A stretch of DNA of 64,000 nt, taken from contig WHUX01000046.1 of the NCBI GenBank assembly GCA_015179025.1, positions 248,001 to 312,000 on the forward strand, read 5' to 3'. The notes below the pieces were generated by a model. The model did no database searches and was not told the DNA's origin. It saw only the letters and a program-made list of their open reading frames with translations. This stretch comes from Terfezia claveryi. Its lineage: Eukaryota > Ascomycota > Pezizomycetes > Pezizales > Pezizaceae. The position numbers and the translations under genes were made by a program. This document shows positions 21,336-31,845 of the stretch, in pieces. The number at the start of each line of letters is the position of its first letter. Positions within the stretch are counted from its first letter, which is position 1.

Positions 21336-22348
21336 GCTACCCCTACTGCCTCTTCCTCTACTTCCGCTGCCTCCGCCACCAATGCTTCCGCCCTACCTTC
21401 ACCAATGCCTCTACTGCCTCCGCAGCCAATGCCTCTACCACCCCTGCCAATACTTCAGCTGCTCCCGCCAATGCTTCAGCTAGGTCCAGCAATGCCTTTA
21501 CCTATGCCTCCACTAATGCCTCCACTAATGCCTCCCCCAATCCGGGATCTTACTCCAACATCTATAATATGCTTGCGACTAGCAAAGCTATTGCCATACC
21601 ACAAGTGCCAATATAGTATATATTTTGACAGTTTCTTCAGCAATACTGCATTATTTGCAACTCTTCGAGAGTTAGGTATTAGTGCTTGTGGTACTGCACG
21701 CAAAGCTCAGCTTCCAGTTGAACTACAAGCATATGAGGATAGGAGTAAGGATTTTGAGTGGGGTGACTTAGCCTCTGTTCCTAGAGATAATGTCTTATGT
21801 GTACGATGGCAGGATAATGCTGGGGTTTTCCTTATGACTACATTTCATAACCTTAATGATAGTGTAGTTACAAATCGGAAAAGACCTAAAAAAGGTATTC
21901 CTGCTGTTCGTGAGGTATTTGGTACTAATGTGCGGAAGCTTCTTACAATCCCTTTTATGATTAATGATTTCAACAATCATATGGGGGGGGTGGATATTGC
22001 TGATCAGTTGCGATCATACTACTATACACAGCTAGCAAGTCGTCGTTCATGGCTACCACTTTTTTATTGGCTATTGGATACAACACTTGTGAACAGCTAT
22101 ATATTGTATCGTATGTATAATCCTTCTGTATCACATAAGGAGTTTAGGCTTGATGTAGCCCAAGCATTATGGAGTACTATACCAGTACCAGTGGCTTCAA
22201 GTTCAGACCACTTATATGTGCTTGTCAAGAAAAAAGCTTATCAATTCTGCAAAGCAGCTAGTTGTACTTCTCGGACATGTTATATATGCACTTATTGTAA
22301 ATTTCCATATTGTTTATTCTGTATATAGATAATAGATACAAATACTAC

Positions 22349-22376
22349 CATTCTGCTAACCAGACTACATTCTGCT
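22349..22376. repeat. Micro-insertion site 5: 10 bp between exact 9-bp direct repeats
   Basis: CATTCTGCT (22349-22357) is repeated exactly at 22368-22376, with AACCAGACTA between. It lies about 20 bp after the transposase stop, inside the piggyBac-like element, so it postdates that element's formation. Confidence 0.6.
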
Positions 22377-22569
22377 AATGCTCTACCCTAATAATCTAAA
22401 GTTCGCTGCTGCCGCTGCCTATATGGTATGTAGGTTGGTTAGCATCAATAGCAACGAAGGTATAAGGAGTGAGGTACTTTCTTTTATCACCCAACTAGTC
22501 ATGATATATAAGAGGAAAGATAGGGAAAAGTAACACAAAACAAACATAAGAATACAAAGAAAAAACCCT

Positions 22570-23385
22570 CCCATAACCCTTCCCCCCGCAGCCCTCCCAT
22601 CCAACCCCACCCCCCCCCCCCAACCCTCCCCTCCAACCCCGCCCCCCCCCCCAACCCTCCCCTCCAACCCCGCCCCCCCCCCCCTCCAACCCCGCCCCTC
22701 CCCTAGCCCTCCCTCCGCCAGCCCTCCCACCCAACCTCGCCCTTCCCACCAGCCCTACCCGCCAGCCCTCTCCGCCAGGCCAGCCCTCCCTGCCTGCCAG
22801 CCCTGCCAACCCCGCCAGCCCTCCCTTCCCCCCGCCAGCTCCTCCGCCAGCTCTGCCAGCCCCGCCAGCTCTGCCCTCCCCCTGCCAGCTCCTCCGCCAG
22901 CTCCTCTGCCAGCTCCTCCGCCAGCTCCTCCGCCAGCTCCTCTACCAGCTCCTCTGCCAGCTCCTCCGCCAGCTCCTCTGCCAGTTCCTCCGCCAGCTCC
23001 TCTGCCAGCTCCTCCACCAGCTCCTCTGCCAGCTCCTCCGCCAGCTCCTCCGCCAGCCCCGCCAGCTCTGCCAGCCCTGCCCTCCCCCCGCCAGCTCCTC
23101 CACCAGCTCTGCCAACCCCGCCAGCCCTCCCTTCCCCCCGCCAGCTCCTCCGCCAGCTCTGCCAGCCCCGCCAGCTCTGCCCTCCCCCCGCCAGCTCCTC
23201 CGCCAGCTCCTCCGCCAGCTCCGCCAGCTCTGCCAGCCCTGCCCTCCCCCCGCCAGCTCCTCCACCAGCTCTGCCAACCCCGCCAGCCCTGCCAACCCCG
23301 CCAGCCCTGCCAACCCCGCCAGCCCTGCCAACCCCGCCAGCCCTGCGCTCCTCCCGCCAGCTCCTCCGCTAGCCCTCGCCAGCCA
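22570..23385. repeat. C-rich (plus) / G-rich (minus) minisatellite block
   Basis: There are long runs of C (up to about 13) with ccctcc and aaccccgcc to about 22720. Many 12-15 bp ccagctcctccg and ccagccctgccaaccccg units follow to 23385. The plus strand has almost no G except in ccgcc and ccagc. Long minus-strand frames (GLAELAEELAGG, GWRGWQ) are products of the repeat. The G-rich strand has many closely spaced runs of three or more G. Confidence 0.85.
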
Positions 23386-23475
23386 CACGAACTCAAAGGT
23401 AATATCTGTTTCTGAGATCCAAAACTTATTTGCTTGCGGACCTGAATCAATAGGTTTCAGCCCCGCCAGCCCTCC

Positions 23476-23541
23476 CCTTTTTTTTATTTTTTTTTTTTCT
23501 CTTTTTTTTTTTCTCTTTTTTTTTTTTATTTTTTTTTTATA
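23476..23541. repeat. T-rich tract
   Basis: Nearly uninterrupted T runs with occasional c or a. It lies directly after the C-rich block, so the same strand shifts from C to T homopolymers. Confidence 0.9.
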
Positions 23542-23877
23542 AAAATTCTCTACCACCTCGAATTCCAAGCCCCCCATGAACATGCCGAATCGGGTATTGT
23601 TAGTCCCAAATCAGTAGACTCTGTAATTGACTCCAAATCGGAGTCAATCCAACGATCATTCCACCTAACTCTCCCCCTTGTTAAGAATGGAGGGGGAAGT
23701 TCACTGCCAGTGCAAAGCTGATGGACAGCCGGTTGATACTTGGACTGCTTACTGCAGTATTGCAATACCCGTTCTGCCTTGGTCTCTGCCAGAACTTGAG
23801 AATCTATTGATCGCTGTAGAACAGATCAAGATCGATAGTCTGGGTTGCACTAGCATCTCGGTAGGTAATGATGCTGG

Positions 23878-23980
23878 TCGTAGTAGTAGTTTTTGTCATG
23901 ATAGTGGTTTTGGTTGTGGTAGTGGTAGTAGTAATGGTAGTGGGAGTGGTAATGGTCGTAGTAGTGGTAGTGGTCTTAAC
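23878..23980. repeat. (GGT/AGT)n microsatellite
   Basis: Tandem ggtagtggtagtagtaatgg-like triplets. The remaining stretch 23550-24200 has no recognisable gene. Confidence 0.75.
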
Positions 23981-24418
23981 CACTTGGAACGACAACGTAA
24001 TAAGAAGAACGGTAATAACAGCGAGGTAGTACAGGTACATCTTGTGCCAGTGTGTGGTTGGTTGGTATGATGCGATATTGTACTATAGAGGCGATTGTGT
24101 GATAAATGATATTGTGTGGGGATGTTGTATAGGAGCTGGAATAGGGGTATCTTGACGCGTAAAGGTATCCATACCATACGAGAGGCCAGTGCTCACCACC
24201 TCTGGCTTAGTTGCTGCTGTAATGCAGGTCAATTTTTGTCTCACCAGACTATGGGATATATACAGGCTTCCTTCCTGGCCAAGGCCACCGGAAGGAATAA
24301 GGTTCCCGAGACCCCTTATTCGGGAACAGAGATAACAACGATAACAATCAACAATAACGAGAGTCGGACAGAATTTCGTCTGACTCTCAAACCCGGCTAG
24401 GCAAGGACAGTTGTGACA

Positions 24419-24618
24419 CTATCCCCCTTTAGGCTCGGAGCCCCAGCGACGAAATGCAAGGCGAAAAAGGCAAGGCAAAAACAAACAAACAAACAAACAA
24501 ACAAACAAAGCGGACGAGTAACCAATAACCCATAACACAACCCCAATGCCGGGAGTACGTACCAACAATAACTACGACAATAACAACCCTAATAACCAAT
24601 TCTAGGACGATAAGAACA
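24419..24618 (-). other. B1 3' untranslated region with (ACAA)n
   Basis: The segment runs from the chromodomain stop to the 3' LTR. It contains aaacaaacaaacaaac tandem repeats (24480-24508), and the polypurine tract (cccccttt on plus) lies at the LTR border. Confidence 0.6.
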
Positions 24619-25298
24619 TCACAGGGCAGGGCAGGGCTTCCAGGAGTAACGCTGGTGGAACAGGGCGACCAAGTCCTGTGCATTTTCCAGATCTTTGGTG
24701 GGTTGCCAGGTCGCCTCCTCGTCCCCTAGCCACTTAACCTTGTACTGCAGATGCTCGTACCTCTTCCGTGAGTCCAGCACTTTCTCTACCTCCCATTCCT
24801 CTTCCCCTTCGAAAACCACTGGAGGGGGTGGAGGGTGTTTCTGTCTTGGGAGAGGGTCATCCGCAGTGGGCTCGATCTCAAAGACATGAACAACCGGGTG
24901 CCGTTTGATATCTTTGGGAAACCTCAAACAATAGGTGTGAGTTCCCACAGCTGCCAATACCTCAAAGGGTCCCAGGAATTTATAATCCAGCTTGCGGGAG
25001 GGGCGTTCTGTTCAGAAGTGCCGGCTAGAAAGCCACACCTTGTCTCCTGGCTGATATCTGGGGGCTGGCAACCGTGATCCATTGGCATACTCAGCTTGCC
25101 AGGCTTGCACATATCCCAGCTCGGCTTTCAGGGTATAGTAGAGTTCAGCGATTCCAACCGCGAACTCCTTAGCTGGGGGGTGGGCTTTTTGCAGGGGTGC
25201 TAGAGCATCTATGAACCAGGGGTGCCAACCGTAATTAGCTAGGAAAGGGGAGGTTTTGGAGGATTCCAAGAACTGGTTGTTTGCAGTAAATTCGCAGG
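24619..25298 (-). pseudogene. B1 integrase C-terminus and chromodomain
   Basis: The minus strand encodes the end of the integrase catalytic region (SSKTSPFLANYGWHP), the linker with YQPGDKVWLSSRHF, a frame break near 25012, then VGTHTYCLRFPKDIKRHPVV and a chromodomain (EVEKVLDSRKRYEHLQYKVK, then WLGDEEATWQP). The chromodomain would bind modified histone H3 and steer integration to heterochromatin, as in known chromoviruses. A1 cuts the gene at 25298/49322. Confidence 0.85.
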
Positions 25299-25977
25299 TG
25301 TAATGAATAGTACTAGACAGTATTCATTCGGTACCGTTTATACAATCTATATCCATAGGCACAGACGTTTGTGTATTTCGGTTCTGCTGAGGTAAGACCT
25401 CAGAAGGGTAGGGAGATTACTATGTGGGACGTTCCCAAAGGGAACAGTAATTAACTGGTGTAATCTATCTTATATGATTTATGCTATCTAAGCTATATGA
25501 TCTTGATCTGATCGGAATATAGGCTTGCTTGCTCTGAGCGCTTGCTTAGTTGCTTCTTGTCTTTCTGTGGATTCCAGAGGGAATCCAGCGGCCTATTTAT
25601 ACTCCTCTGAGATCTGATGACTAAGGAAATAAATACAATAAAGGGTGGCACACCAGAAGGTGGTGCGCTGTACAAAAGGGGTCATGTAGCCATGGTAATG
25701 AGTCACACGCCTTAAACGATGGTCATGTGGCCATAGTAATGAGTCACATGCCTTAAACAGAGGTCACGCGGTCATAATGAGGGTGTCTTCATATGGCAAG
25801 TGCCATGGAACTTCCCATGGCAGATTCCGCGTGCTATGGACACTTATAAAGCAATAGGAGGTGGTAGAAGGCTAGTCCTTCAACCGAGAGGCTTAGTTAC
25901 ATAACATAGTAGTAATATAGGAAATACAAAAGTATATAATCAATTATATAAGCAATGAAATAACGTTCTCCATTACA
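25299..25977 (-). repeat. A1 3' LTR
   Basis: 679 bp, TG...CA ends (TGTAATG on both strands' outer ends). It contains the two TGACTCA sites, the TATA box and the two hairpins described for the A2 LTR. The first hairpin loop is ttt here instead of ttc, with the stem conserved. Confidence 0.9.
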
Positions 25978-25989
25978 CTTGCCTACATA

Positions 25990-27625
25990 GAAGGATTTCC
26001 TATCCTTACTTTCTTCGCTCTGCCATATTGGTTTCCATACATCCTAAGATTTGATACATTGTTAATACATTAGCATTAACGTGAATATCCTTAGTATTTC
26101 CTTGACTTATGATTCTATCTCATTCTTGTTGGATGAGAGCTCGGGTCTCGTCTCTGGTTCGTGGTCCTTGTTTTCCTTTAGTCCTTCGACGTCTCTTGAA
26201 TGTATCTTCCATGCTTCCGGTTGTCTAGAAGTCTTGAAGAATTTCGGTAGTGATATCCTTGGCGTTTACCCAGGAATCATATTTAGGAAGGTATCCTAGC
26301 CATCTGACCTTATATTGTCTTTCTCCAGTTCGAGGAGCTGTTCTAAATTCTAATACCTTTTCAACTTCATAACGATCTTCTTGAATTGGTCCTGGTTCCT
26401 AAGATTGTCTGTGAGGGAACTGGGTAAGATCGTTTTTATAGTAGGGTTTAAGTTTGCTGATATGAAAGGTATTATATATGAGGTGGAGGTCAGGTTGACT
26501 GGATAGGTCTAGGCTATAATTATTGCGTTTCCAATTACTGGAAATAATGGGAAATGGGCCTAGCCATTTTGGTTTGAGTTTAGGTGAGACATTCGATAGG
26601 TTGATGTTTTCTGAGGAAAGCATAACCTGTTGTCCGACTGAAAATTTAGCTGTAATGGGTAGTCGTTTGTTCGCTTGAGATGCTTGAGTCTTCTTGGCGT
26701 CATATAGGTTTTTAGACATTACCTCATGATGTTCGTTCACTGGTACATATGCATTAATGGGGTATGGAAGTATCAATATGCCAAGATGTGCATTAAATCT
26801 AAATAGTGTAGAAAAGGGACTATTCTGTCTAGCGGCGTTATACCTAGAGTTAAGTTTCAACTGTATCTCTGGTAGTTTCTGTAGCCAATCAAATCCTTCG
26901 ATTTTACAGGCTCTTGCTACTTGTAGAATTTCTTTGTTCACAATTTCCGATTGTCCGTCTGCACGTGGATGATATGCGGTGGACGGTTCCAACTTGATTC
27001 CTTTATTCCTAGCCCAATCTTGAAAGTGAGTTGACATAAAAAGATTGTCACGGTCAAAAACAATACAAAAAGGGTATCCCATAGTTGGGACTACATGAGT
27101 ATCAAAGGTAGTAGTACATTGTTCTGCTGTAAAATTCTCTGAGACAGGAATAAGAAACTTGAATCCTGATTGTCTGTCAACAATCGTCCAAAGTCGTAAA
27201 ATACAAACTACATGATCTTTTTCAACAGGAATATTCGGGTACAGAATAGAACACTTAGTAAACACAGGTACTAACTTAAGAAAATCCATCGATATGTCAG
27301 TCCATAGCCTGCTTGGTACATGTAATGGGGTTACGAGTCCAAGTGGTGCCTTGTTAGAATACTTTGTCCGTTGACAAGTATCACAACTTCTGATATAGTC
27401 CTTAGTTGGTCCTGCAAAGGACTGGCAATCATATCGGTCAGTAAGATATTTTATCGTTTTTTCAATGCCACCATGAGTGGTTGCTTCATGTGCATCTTTA
27501 ATAACCAATTCGAGATAGTTCTTACCTTCGATATTAAACGTAGAGGGCAAGACTAGTCTCCATTGTCCTTGTCGGTTCTTGACATACAAAAATCCGTCTT
27601 TTCTTCTATGATCCTTACGATTCAC
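25990..27625 (-). pseudogene. A1 integrase and chromodomain
   Basis: 26399-27625 is open for 408 codons. It has the HHCC zinc finger (HEATTHGGIEKT...CDTCQRTK), then the core with STAYHPRADGQSEIVNKEI, where the catalytic Glu lies. The frame ends in TAG at 26399, exactly where A2 has CAG in tctcaggaacc. This is a CpA to TpA change that removes the chromodomain. Beyond it the chromodomain coding sequence continues (25990-26398) with further damage. A2 has the same protein with this position intact. Confidence 0.85.
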
Positions 27626-27646
27626 AAAGGTATCATAATAGTTCTT

Positions 27647-28990
27647 CTAGATTGGACATACTCTCATGCATGATTGATATGCGGCTTTCATACCTGTTCC
27701 TTGGTCAAGCCACTGTGTGATGAAGTAGTCCTTGTCGTCTTCCCATTCGTCGCTGATATGCTTCTCTTCAATGAGCTTGTTGAGGGTCGGTTCGATCCTT
27801 GTGTTGAAGTCATTGATGGTGGGTTTCTTCTCCTTGCATGTAGAAGCATTATGTCCTGAGAACTTACAGAAATCACAACGCTGTCTGGAAGTTTTGGTAT
27901 CTTGAATGAAAGAGGGTAGATCTTCGTCAATGGCTACTCGCTTTTTAGAACGAGTGGTGACAGCAGTAGTGTTGATTGGAATCACGTTACTGCTGCTAGC
28001 GGTTGCAGCTGGTTGTTGAGGTGCATTCCATGGTTGTTGTGGGGCAACAGGAGTATCCATGATCTCCTGTTCCATTTGTCGATTGGTCATCTGTTCGGTA
28101 GGGTTACTAAACTGAATGCTGGGTTGAAGAGTGGGTTGTGTCGGCTTGTTGGCAATCTATCTTTTTGCCCATTCTCTGATTTCTTGGATAGCTTCTTCGC
28201 GGCTGAGAGCTGGTGGAGGTGGATAAGCTGGCGTTTGTTGTACTGGTGCTAGTTTCTTTTGAGGCTCATTTGCGGCTAAGATATATGTAATACGAGTTGT
28301 AAGGAATTCCTTCTCCTTCTTAAGAACTGAGGCTGTCAGGTCACAGTTCAAACTGCCATGTCTGTGGTGGTTGCAGATTGCACATGTTTCGACGGTGAAC
28401 ATGCGATTGTTCATGGCATGGGAGCTGCCATGAACTGGACAGTAAAAATCACGGCAAAAGGACCAGTGCATCCTTTTGTGTTGTTGCCAATTGCTATGAG
28501 CTAGGTCGATAGCAATTTCTTTCGCTTCTTTAGGAGCGAGGGTATTTTGTTGTGTGCTTTCAGAAGATGGAGGCCTATATCTTAGTCCAAGAACTGTTAA
28601 GGGTTTGTTCTTGTTTATATTGGGTACACGATCATACCCGCTGAAAACTTCTTCTAGTATAGTAGATAGAATCTCGTCATCTGAGAACTCTTCTTCCTTC
28701 ATCATGTCATATTCGCTTTCTTCATCCTGGATACCCTCGAAGTATGGACAGAAGATATGGTGTCCAAGTTCTTCAGCTCTTCCACGATATTTATTGAAGT
28801 CGCAGTTGACATGCTTGAAATTGATAGCTCTACGAGAAACCATATTGTTCTGAGTAGGGGTTTCTGGTGAATGGAAGGTTCTTAAAGCATTGGTAGAGAT
28901 GTTGCGGTTGTAGGTATGGTTAGGAGGATCGATACTGTTGGATATATAATCGTCCTCGGTGGTGGGAGTGTCCAAGTATTTATGCTTTCT
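27647..28990 (-). pseudogene. A1 Cys/His-rich segment between RNase H and integrase
   Basis: It contains CDFCKFSGHNASTC (27836-27877), a perfect CX2CX4HX4C knuckle, after a proline/glutamine-rich linker and a KKR basic patch. Further upstream are CRDFYCPVHG and CAICNHHRHGSLNC, which look like additional metal-binding motifs. A stop near 28157 splits the frame. This is the A1 counterpart of 41700-43170 in A2. Confidence 0.75.
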
Positions 28991-30382
28991 TGATAGGGTA
29001 TCTGCTATCAAATTTTCCTTTCCTGCGGTATGCTGTATGTCTGTATCAAATTCCATTAAGTAATCTTGCCATCGCCTCAATCTTTGACTTGCAGGCGTTT
29101 GAGTATGGAAGGTTACTAATGGTTTATGGTCGGTGAGGATAGTGAACTTGTGACCTCTTAATTGTGCTTCAAAAAATTTTAATGAGTCAATAATCGCTAA
29201 TAATTCCTTTTGAAAGGTAGAATAATTGAGTTGTGCTGGATTAAATTTTCTAGAGTAGAAGCATGATGGTCTGATGTGCGTCAACGGTCCTTGACCTATC
29301 CAAGATCCTAGTCCTACATCACTAGCATCACAGACTAAATATTTGGGTTCAGTAGATTCATTATTCCAGGGTTTTAAAACATGTGGGGAATTCACAAGTT
29401 CCTTAAGTTTTTCAAACGCTGCATTATGAGTATCTGTCCATTCCTATTTCTTTGTTTCTCCTTGCAGTTCTGACAGGGTGCTTGCATACAATGCCAAGTC
29501 AGGAATAAATCTGCTGAGATAATTAACGATTCCAAGGAATCCTCTAAGATCCTTTTTTCTTGTAGGAGTTGGAAATGTTAATATAGTAGTCCTCTTCTTT
29601 GGGTCTACATGTAATCCATCTGATGTCAAAACGTGTCCTAAGATTTCCAATCTTGAAGTAAAGAACTGGCATTTGCTTTCTTTGAGATAGAATTTCTCAT
29701 CCTGTAGACGTTGAAGTACTTTCTTCAATAATTCTACATGTTCTTCATACGTTTTAGAGAATATAATAATATCATCGATATAGATGATTAGATTTTTATA
29801 GACCATGTCCTTGAAAATTTCATGCATGATGCAAACCATGGTAGTAGATGCGTTACGATCCTCTTGTTGTATAACTCTACTTCTGAAATATCCCATGTGA
29901 CATAAAAAGGTAGAGTGTTGCTCAGATTCTTTATTGTTCCTGATATTAAAAAATCCGTTGGCTAAGTCGAGCTTAGTCCAAATAGGATTTTCCGCTACTA
30001 GTTCAATTGCTTCATTAATATCTGGCAATGGGGTGTAATCCGGTTCGATGGCTAAATTGCGGTCTCGACAATCATTGACATGTCTGGCTTCTTCCGGTTT
30101 ATCTCGTTTAGGGATAGAGAATATGACTACAGCATTTGTATCATTTTCTACTCTATATATGTGACCTGATGCTTCTTCTTCAACTAATTTGTCATGGATT
30201 TGTTGTCTAAATCGATGTCCTGAGGGTCGCCATTTTAGTATCCAAGTAGCTCCGGCTTTTGGTTTAATAGAGTGATTAATTTTTCTTAGTGGAGGTAATT
30301 CCCGTGGAATTGTCTTGGGAAATAATAAGGGAAACTCCGTTACAGGGTTGAATTGTTTCTGTACCGTAGAAACAGCTGTCAC
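28157..30382 (-). pseudogene. A1 reverse transcriptase and RNase H
   Basis: RT motifs are in 29444-30382: RHVNDCRDRNLA, WTKLDLANGFFNI, YIDDIIIFSKTYEEH and ILGHVLTSDGLHVDPKK. RNase H follows in 28990-29440: YLVCDASDVGLGSW, FQKELLAIIDSLKFF, ILTDHKPLVTFH and LIADTLSRKH, so the D-E-D-D set is present. A stop (29442-29444 area, tag in place of a Trp codon, WEW in A2) separates RT from RNase H. Otherwise this copy preserves the cleanest RT frame of the three. Confidence 0.85.
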
Positions 30383-30595
30383 GAGTTCTCTTTCTGAATC
30401 GGTTTCGTCTACGTCACTAATATTTTCCTAATTATCCGGTTCACTATAATCTGTGACTCATTCACAGCTGACCTGTATATACGCTGATCTTATACCATTC
30501 GCCATGGTTCTAGATCCCTTCCATACACTTAGCTGGAATCGTAGAATGTTTTCCGGTTGGATAGTAACTGGTTCCTGATGGGCAGGAATTATTGC

Positions 30596-31269
30596 TCACA
30601 CTTTGCTGAGAGCAGGTTCTCCTAGTATCATGTCCCATCTGGTCAAATGAGCTACATAGAACGTTCGTTCTTCTACATAACCTATCCAATCAAGTTTGAT
30701 AGTATAAGCTTTGTCTATCGTTCCCTTTGAGCCTTTAATTGCAGTACTTAATGATTTCTTCTCGATACTTCTAGTCGGTATTTTGTACAGGTGTACGAAT
30801 TGAGAATTGATTAAGTCTCCTCCCTTCGTTTGGAGATCAATTAAAGCTAGTGCGGGGTGTTCGTTAGCTTTAATGAATACCTTGCTAAAATCTGGTACTT
30901 GTCTTGACAAGGGTTGTTCCTTGATTTTATCCTTGTTGTTTTCATCCTTGGTGGCTATCGGCATAGCTAAATCTTGTGCGGCTGTACGCATAGGTACCTT
31001 ATTTTTTCGTTTCCTACAGTCCTTGTAGGAGTGTCTAGGGTTCCAACACCATAGACATTTCTAGTCTCTAATTAATTGCATCTTCGTCTTCTGATCCAAT
31101 TTTTTTATGATGGTGTCCCAATCTGAGTCCTTCCAATTTTCTGTGTTGGGTTTGGTGTTGGGATTGCTGCTAGGATTAAATCCTGTTTTTTGTCGTTGAT
31201 TCTGGTCCCTGCGTGGACTGTGACTTCGATTTTCATTCCGAGGGTGTTGTCGTCGGGATGTATTTATTA
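30596..31269 (-). pseudogene. A1 gag zinc knuckle and protease
   Basis: The gag CCHC knuckle is at 31016-31057, with all four ligands kept, but a stop lies just before it (tag in place of the AAG seen in A2). The protease-like domain (30596-30991) has ALIDLQTKGGDLINSQFVHL and the later ILGEPALSKV. The segment ends at 31269, where B2 inserted (TSD TGGAT 31270-31274). Confidence 0.8.
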
Positions 31270-31274
31270 TGGAT

Positions 31275-31809
31275 TGTCATAACCGTCCCTTCCCAGCCTA
31301 GTCTGACCTCGTTGTTATTATTCATTGTTCCTTCTGGCATCACCTGCGAACTCAGGTGATAGCGTTGTTATCTCGGCTCCCGAGATAAGGGGTCTCGGGA
31401 ACCTTATTCCTTCCGGTGGCCTTGGCCAGGAAGGAAGCCTGTATATATAGCTTGCTCTCTCCGCCCTCTCGTTGGATCCCCATCCAATGTCTTGTATATC
31501 CAATACAGGACCTTGCCTCTCCCAGCGCTTGTGCACCTCCCTTGTGCACCCCCCCCCTTGTCTCGTGAACTACTCTGCAGCACAGCTGCCTCCCTCCGAC
31601 ACACGCGGCAACCGCTTCCGCATGTCTCGTGCCTCTTGCCCTTGTCCCCCGTCCCAGCCTTCCCCTAGTCACACACGTAGCGTTCCTACCTATGTCTTAC
31701 CCTAGCCTTTCCCCCGATCACACACGTAGTGCTCCTACGTGTGCGATTGCCCCTTGCCACTTCCCCGGCGTACCCCTTGGTCGCCTTGTCCCCCAGAGCC
31801 CTCGTTACA
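31275..31809 (+). repeat. B2 5' LTR
   Basis: 535 bp, TGTCATAACC...GTTACA. It contains a TATATATAG box (about 31440-31448) and a hairpin, CCCGAGA-taagggg-TCTCGGG (31379-31399), that recurs in the B4 LTR and the other B2 LTR. Between LTR and gag ATG are 36 bp including ttggatcctttgg, the presumed primer-binding region. Confidence 0.9.
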
Positions 31810-31845
31810 CTACGTTGGATCCTTTGGACCAACTGGTACGCAGTC

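Larger units (their letters stand above)
19926..22328 (+). pseudogene. PiggyBac-type transposase (DDE_Tnp_1_7) with one in-frame stop
   Basis: One frame of 800 codons is interrupted only by TAG at 20268-20270. The N-terminus (19926) has KKRK-type nuclear signals and about ten KPKAA repeats. After the stop, PIECFSYFFDLKIWEVL and DLKIWIGLIIYMGI open the transposase domain. Catalytic motifs follow: VIDEMMVRF (first Asp), MPNKPINEGYKIFAICD, IYFDSFFSNTALF (second Asp) and NDFNNHMGGVDIADQLRSYY (third Asp). The C-terminus is a Cys-rich finger (CTSRTCYICTYCKFPYCLFC). Two expansions sit between conserved blocks: Ser-Pro-Ala repeats (about 20583-20780) and Ala-Ala-Ser repeats (about 21040-21330). The stop follows cca and could be a CAG to TAG change. 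With an intact frame elsewhere this would be an autonomous enzyme. Confidence 0.85.
19671..24256 (+). mobile_element. 4.6-kb piggyBac-like DNA transposon inserted in the B1 LTR
   Basis: The ends are TCCCAT...ATGGGA. Aligned inward, the left end (TGAGACAATTTAAACG, then GCAGCAGCAACTAAGCCAGA) and the reverse complement of the right end (TGAGACAAAAATTGAC, then CAGCAGCAACTAAGCCAGA) form a terminal inverted repeat of about 53 bp with roughly a dozen mismatches. Flanks are LTR sequence on both sides (gcaagcTATA and TATATACAGG). Comparison with intact LTRs implies a 2-bp TA duplication, although the TA repeat makes the exact length ambiguous. Classic piggyBac uses TTAA. The element carries one transposase gene followed by about 1.9 kb of low-complexity sequence with no gene. 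Confidence 0.8.
19342..24418 (-). repeat. 3' LTR of B1, split by a DNA transposon
   Basis: The outer end begins TGTAGCGACGG (19342) and the inner end is GTTGTGACA (24418). The two parts are 19342-19670 and 24257-24418, about 490 bp together. They align with the B4 LTR (62459-62962): TATATATA, the cttggccaggaagg block and the gagtcggacagaat block. The polypurine tract aaaggggga (minus strand) sits next to the inner end. The TATA repeat at the insertion point reads through to the same length as other B LTRs if two bases are counted as target duplication. Confidence 0.85.

Noticed and set aside
20990..21483. Long Ala/Glu or Leu/Pro frames on both strands
   Set aside because: They are alternative readings of the 18-bp coding minisatellite in the transposase.
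22419..23583. Minus-strand frames of 100-230 codons rich in Gly, Trp, Leu, Ala, Glu
   Set aside because: They arise from the C-rich minisatellite, without start context or domains.
31352..31672. Small frames inside B LTRs (MTRGRLGRG, GWMG types)
   Set aside because: They recur only because LTRs recur, and there is no consistent start or length between copies.
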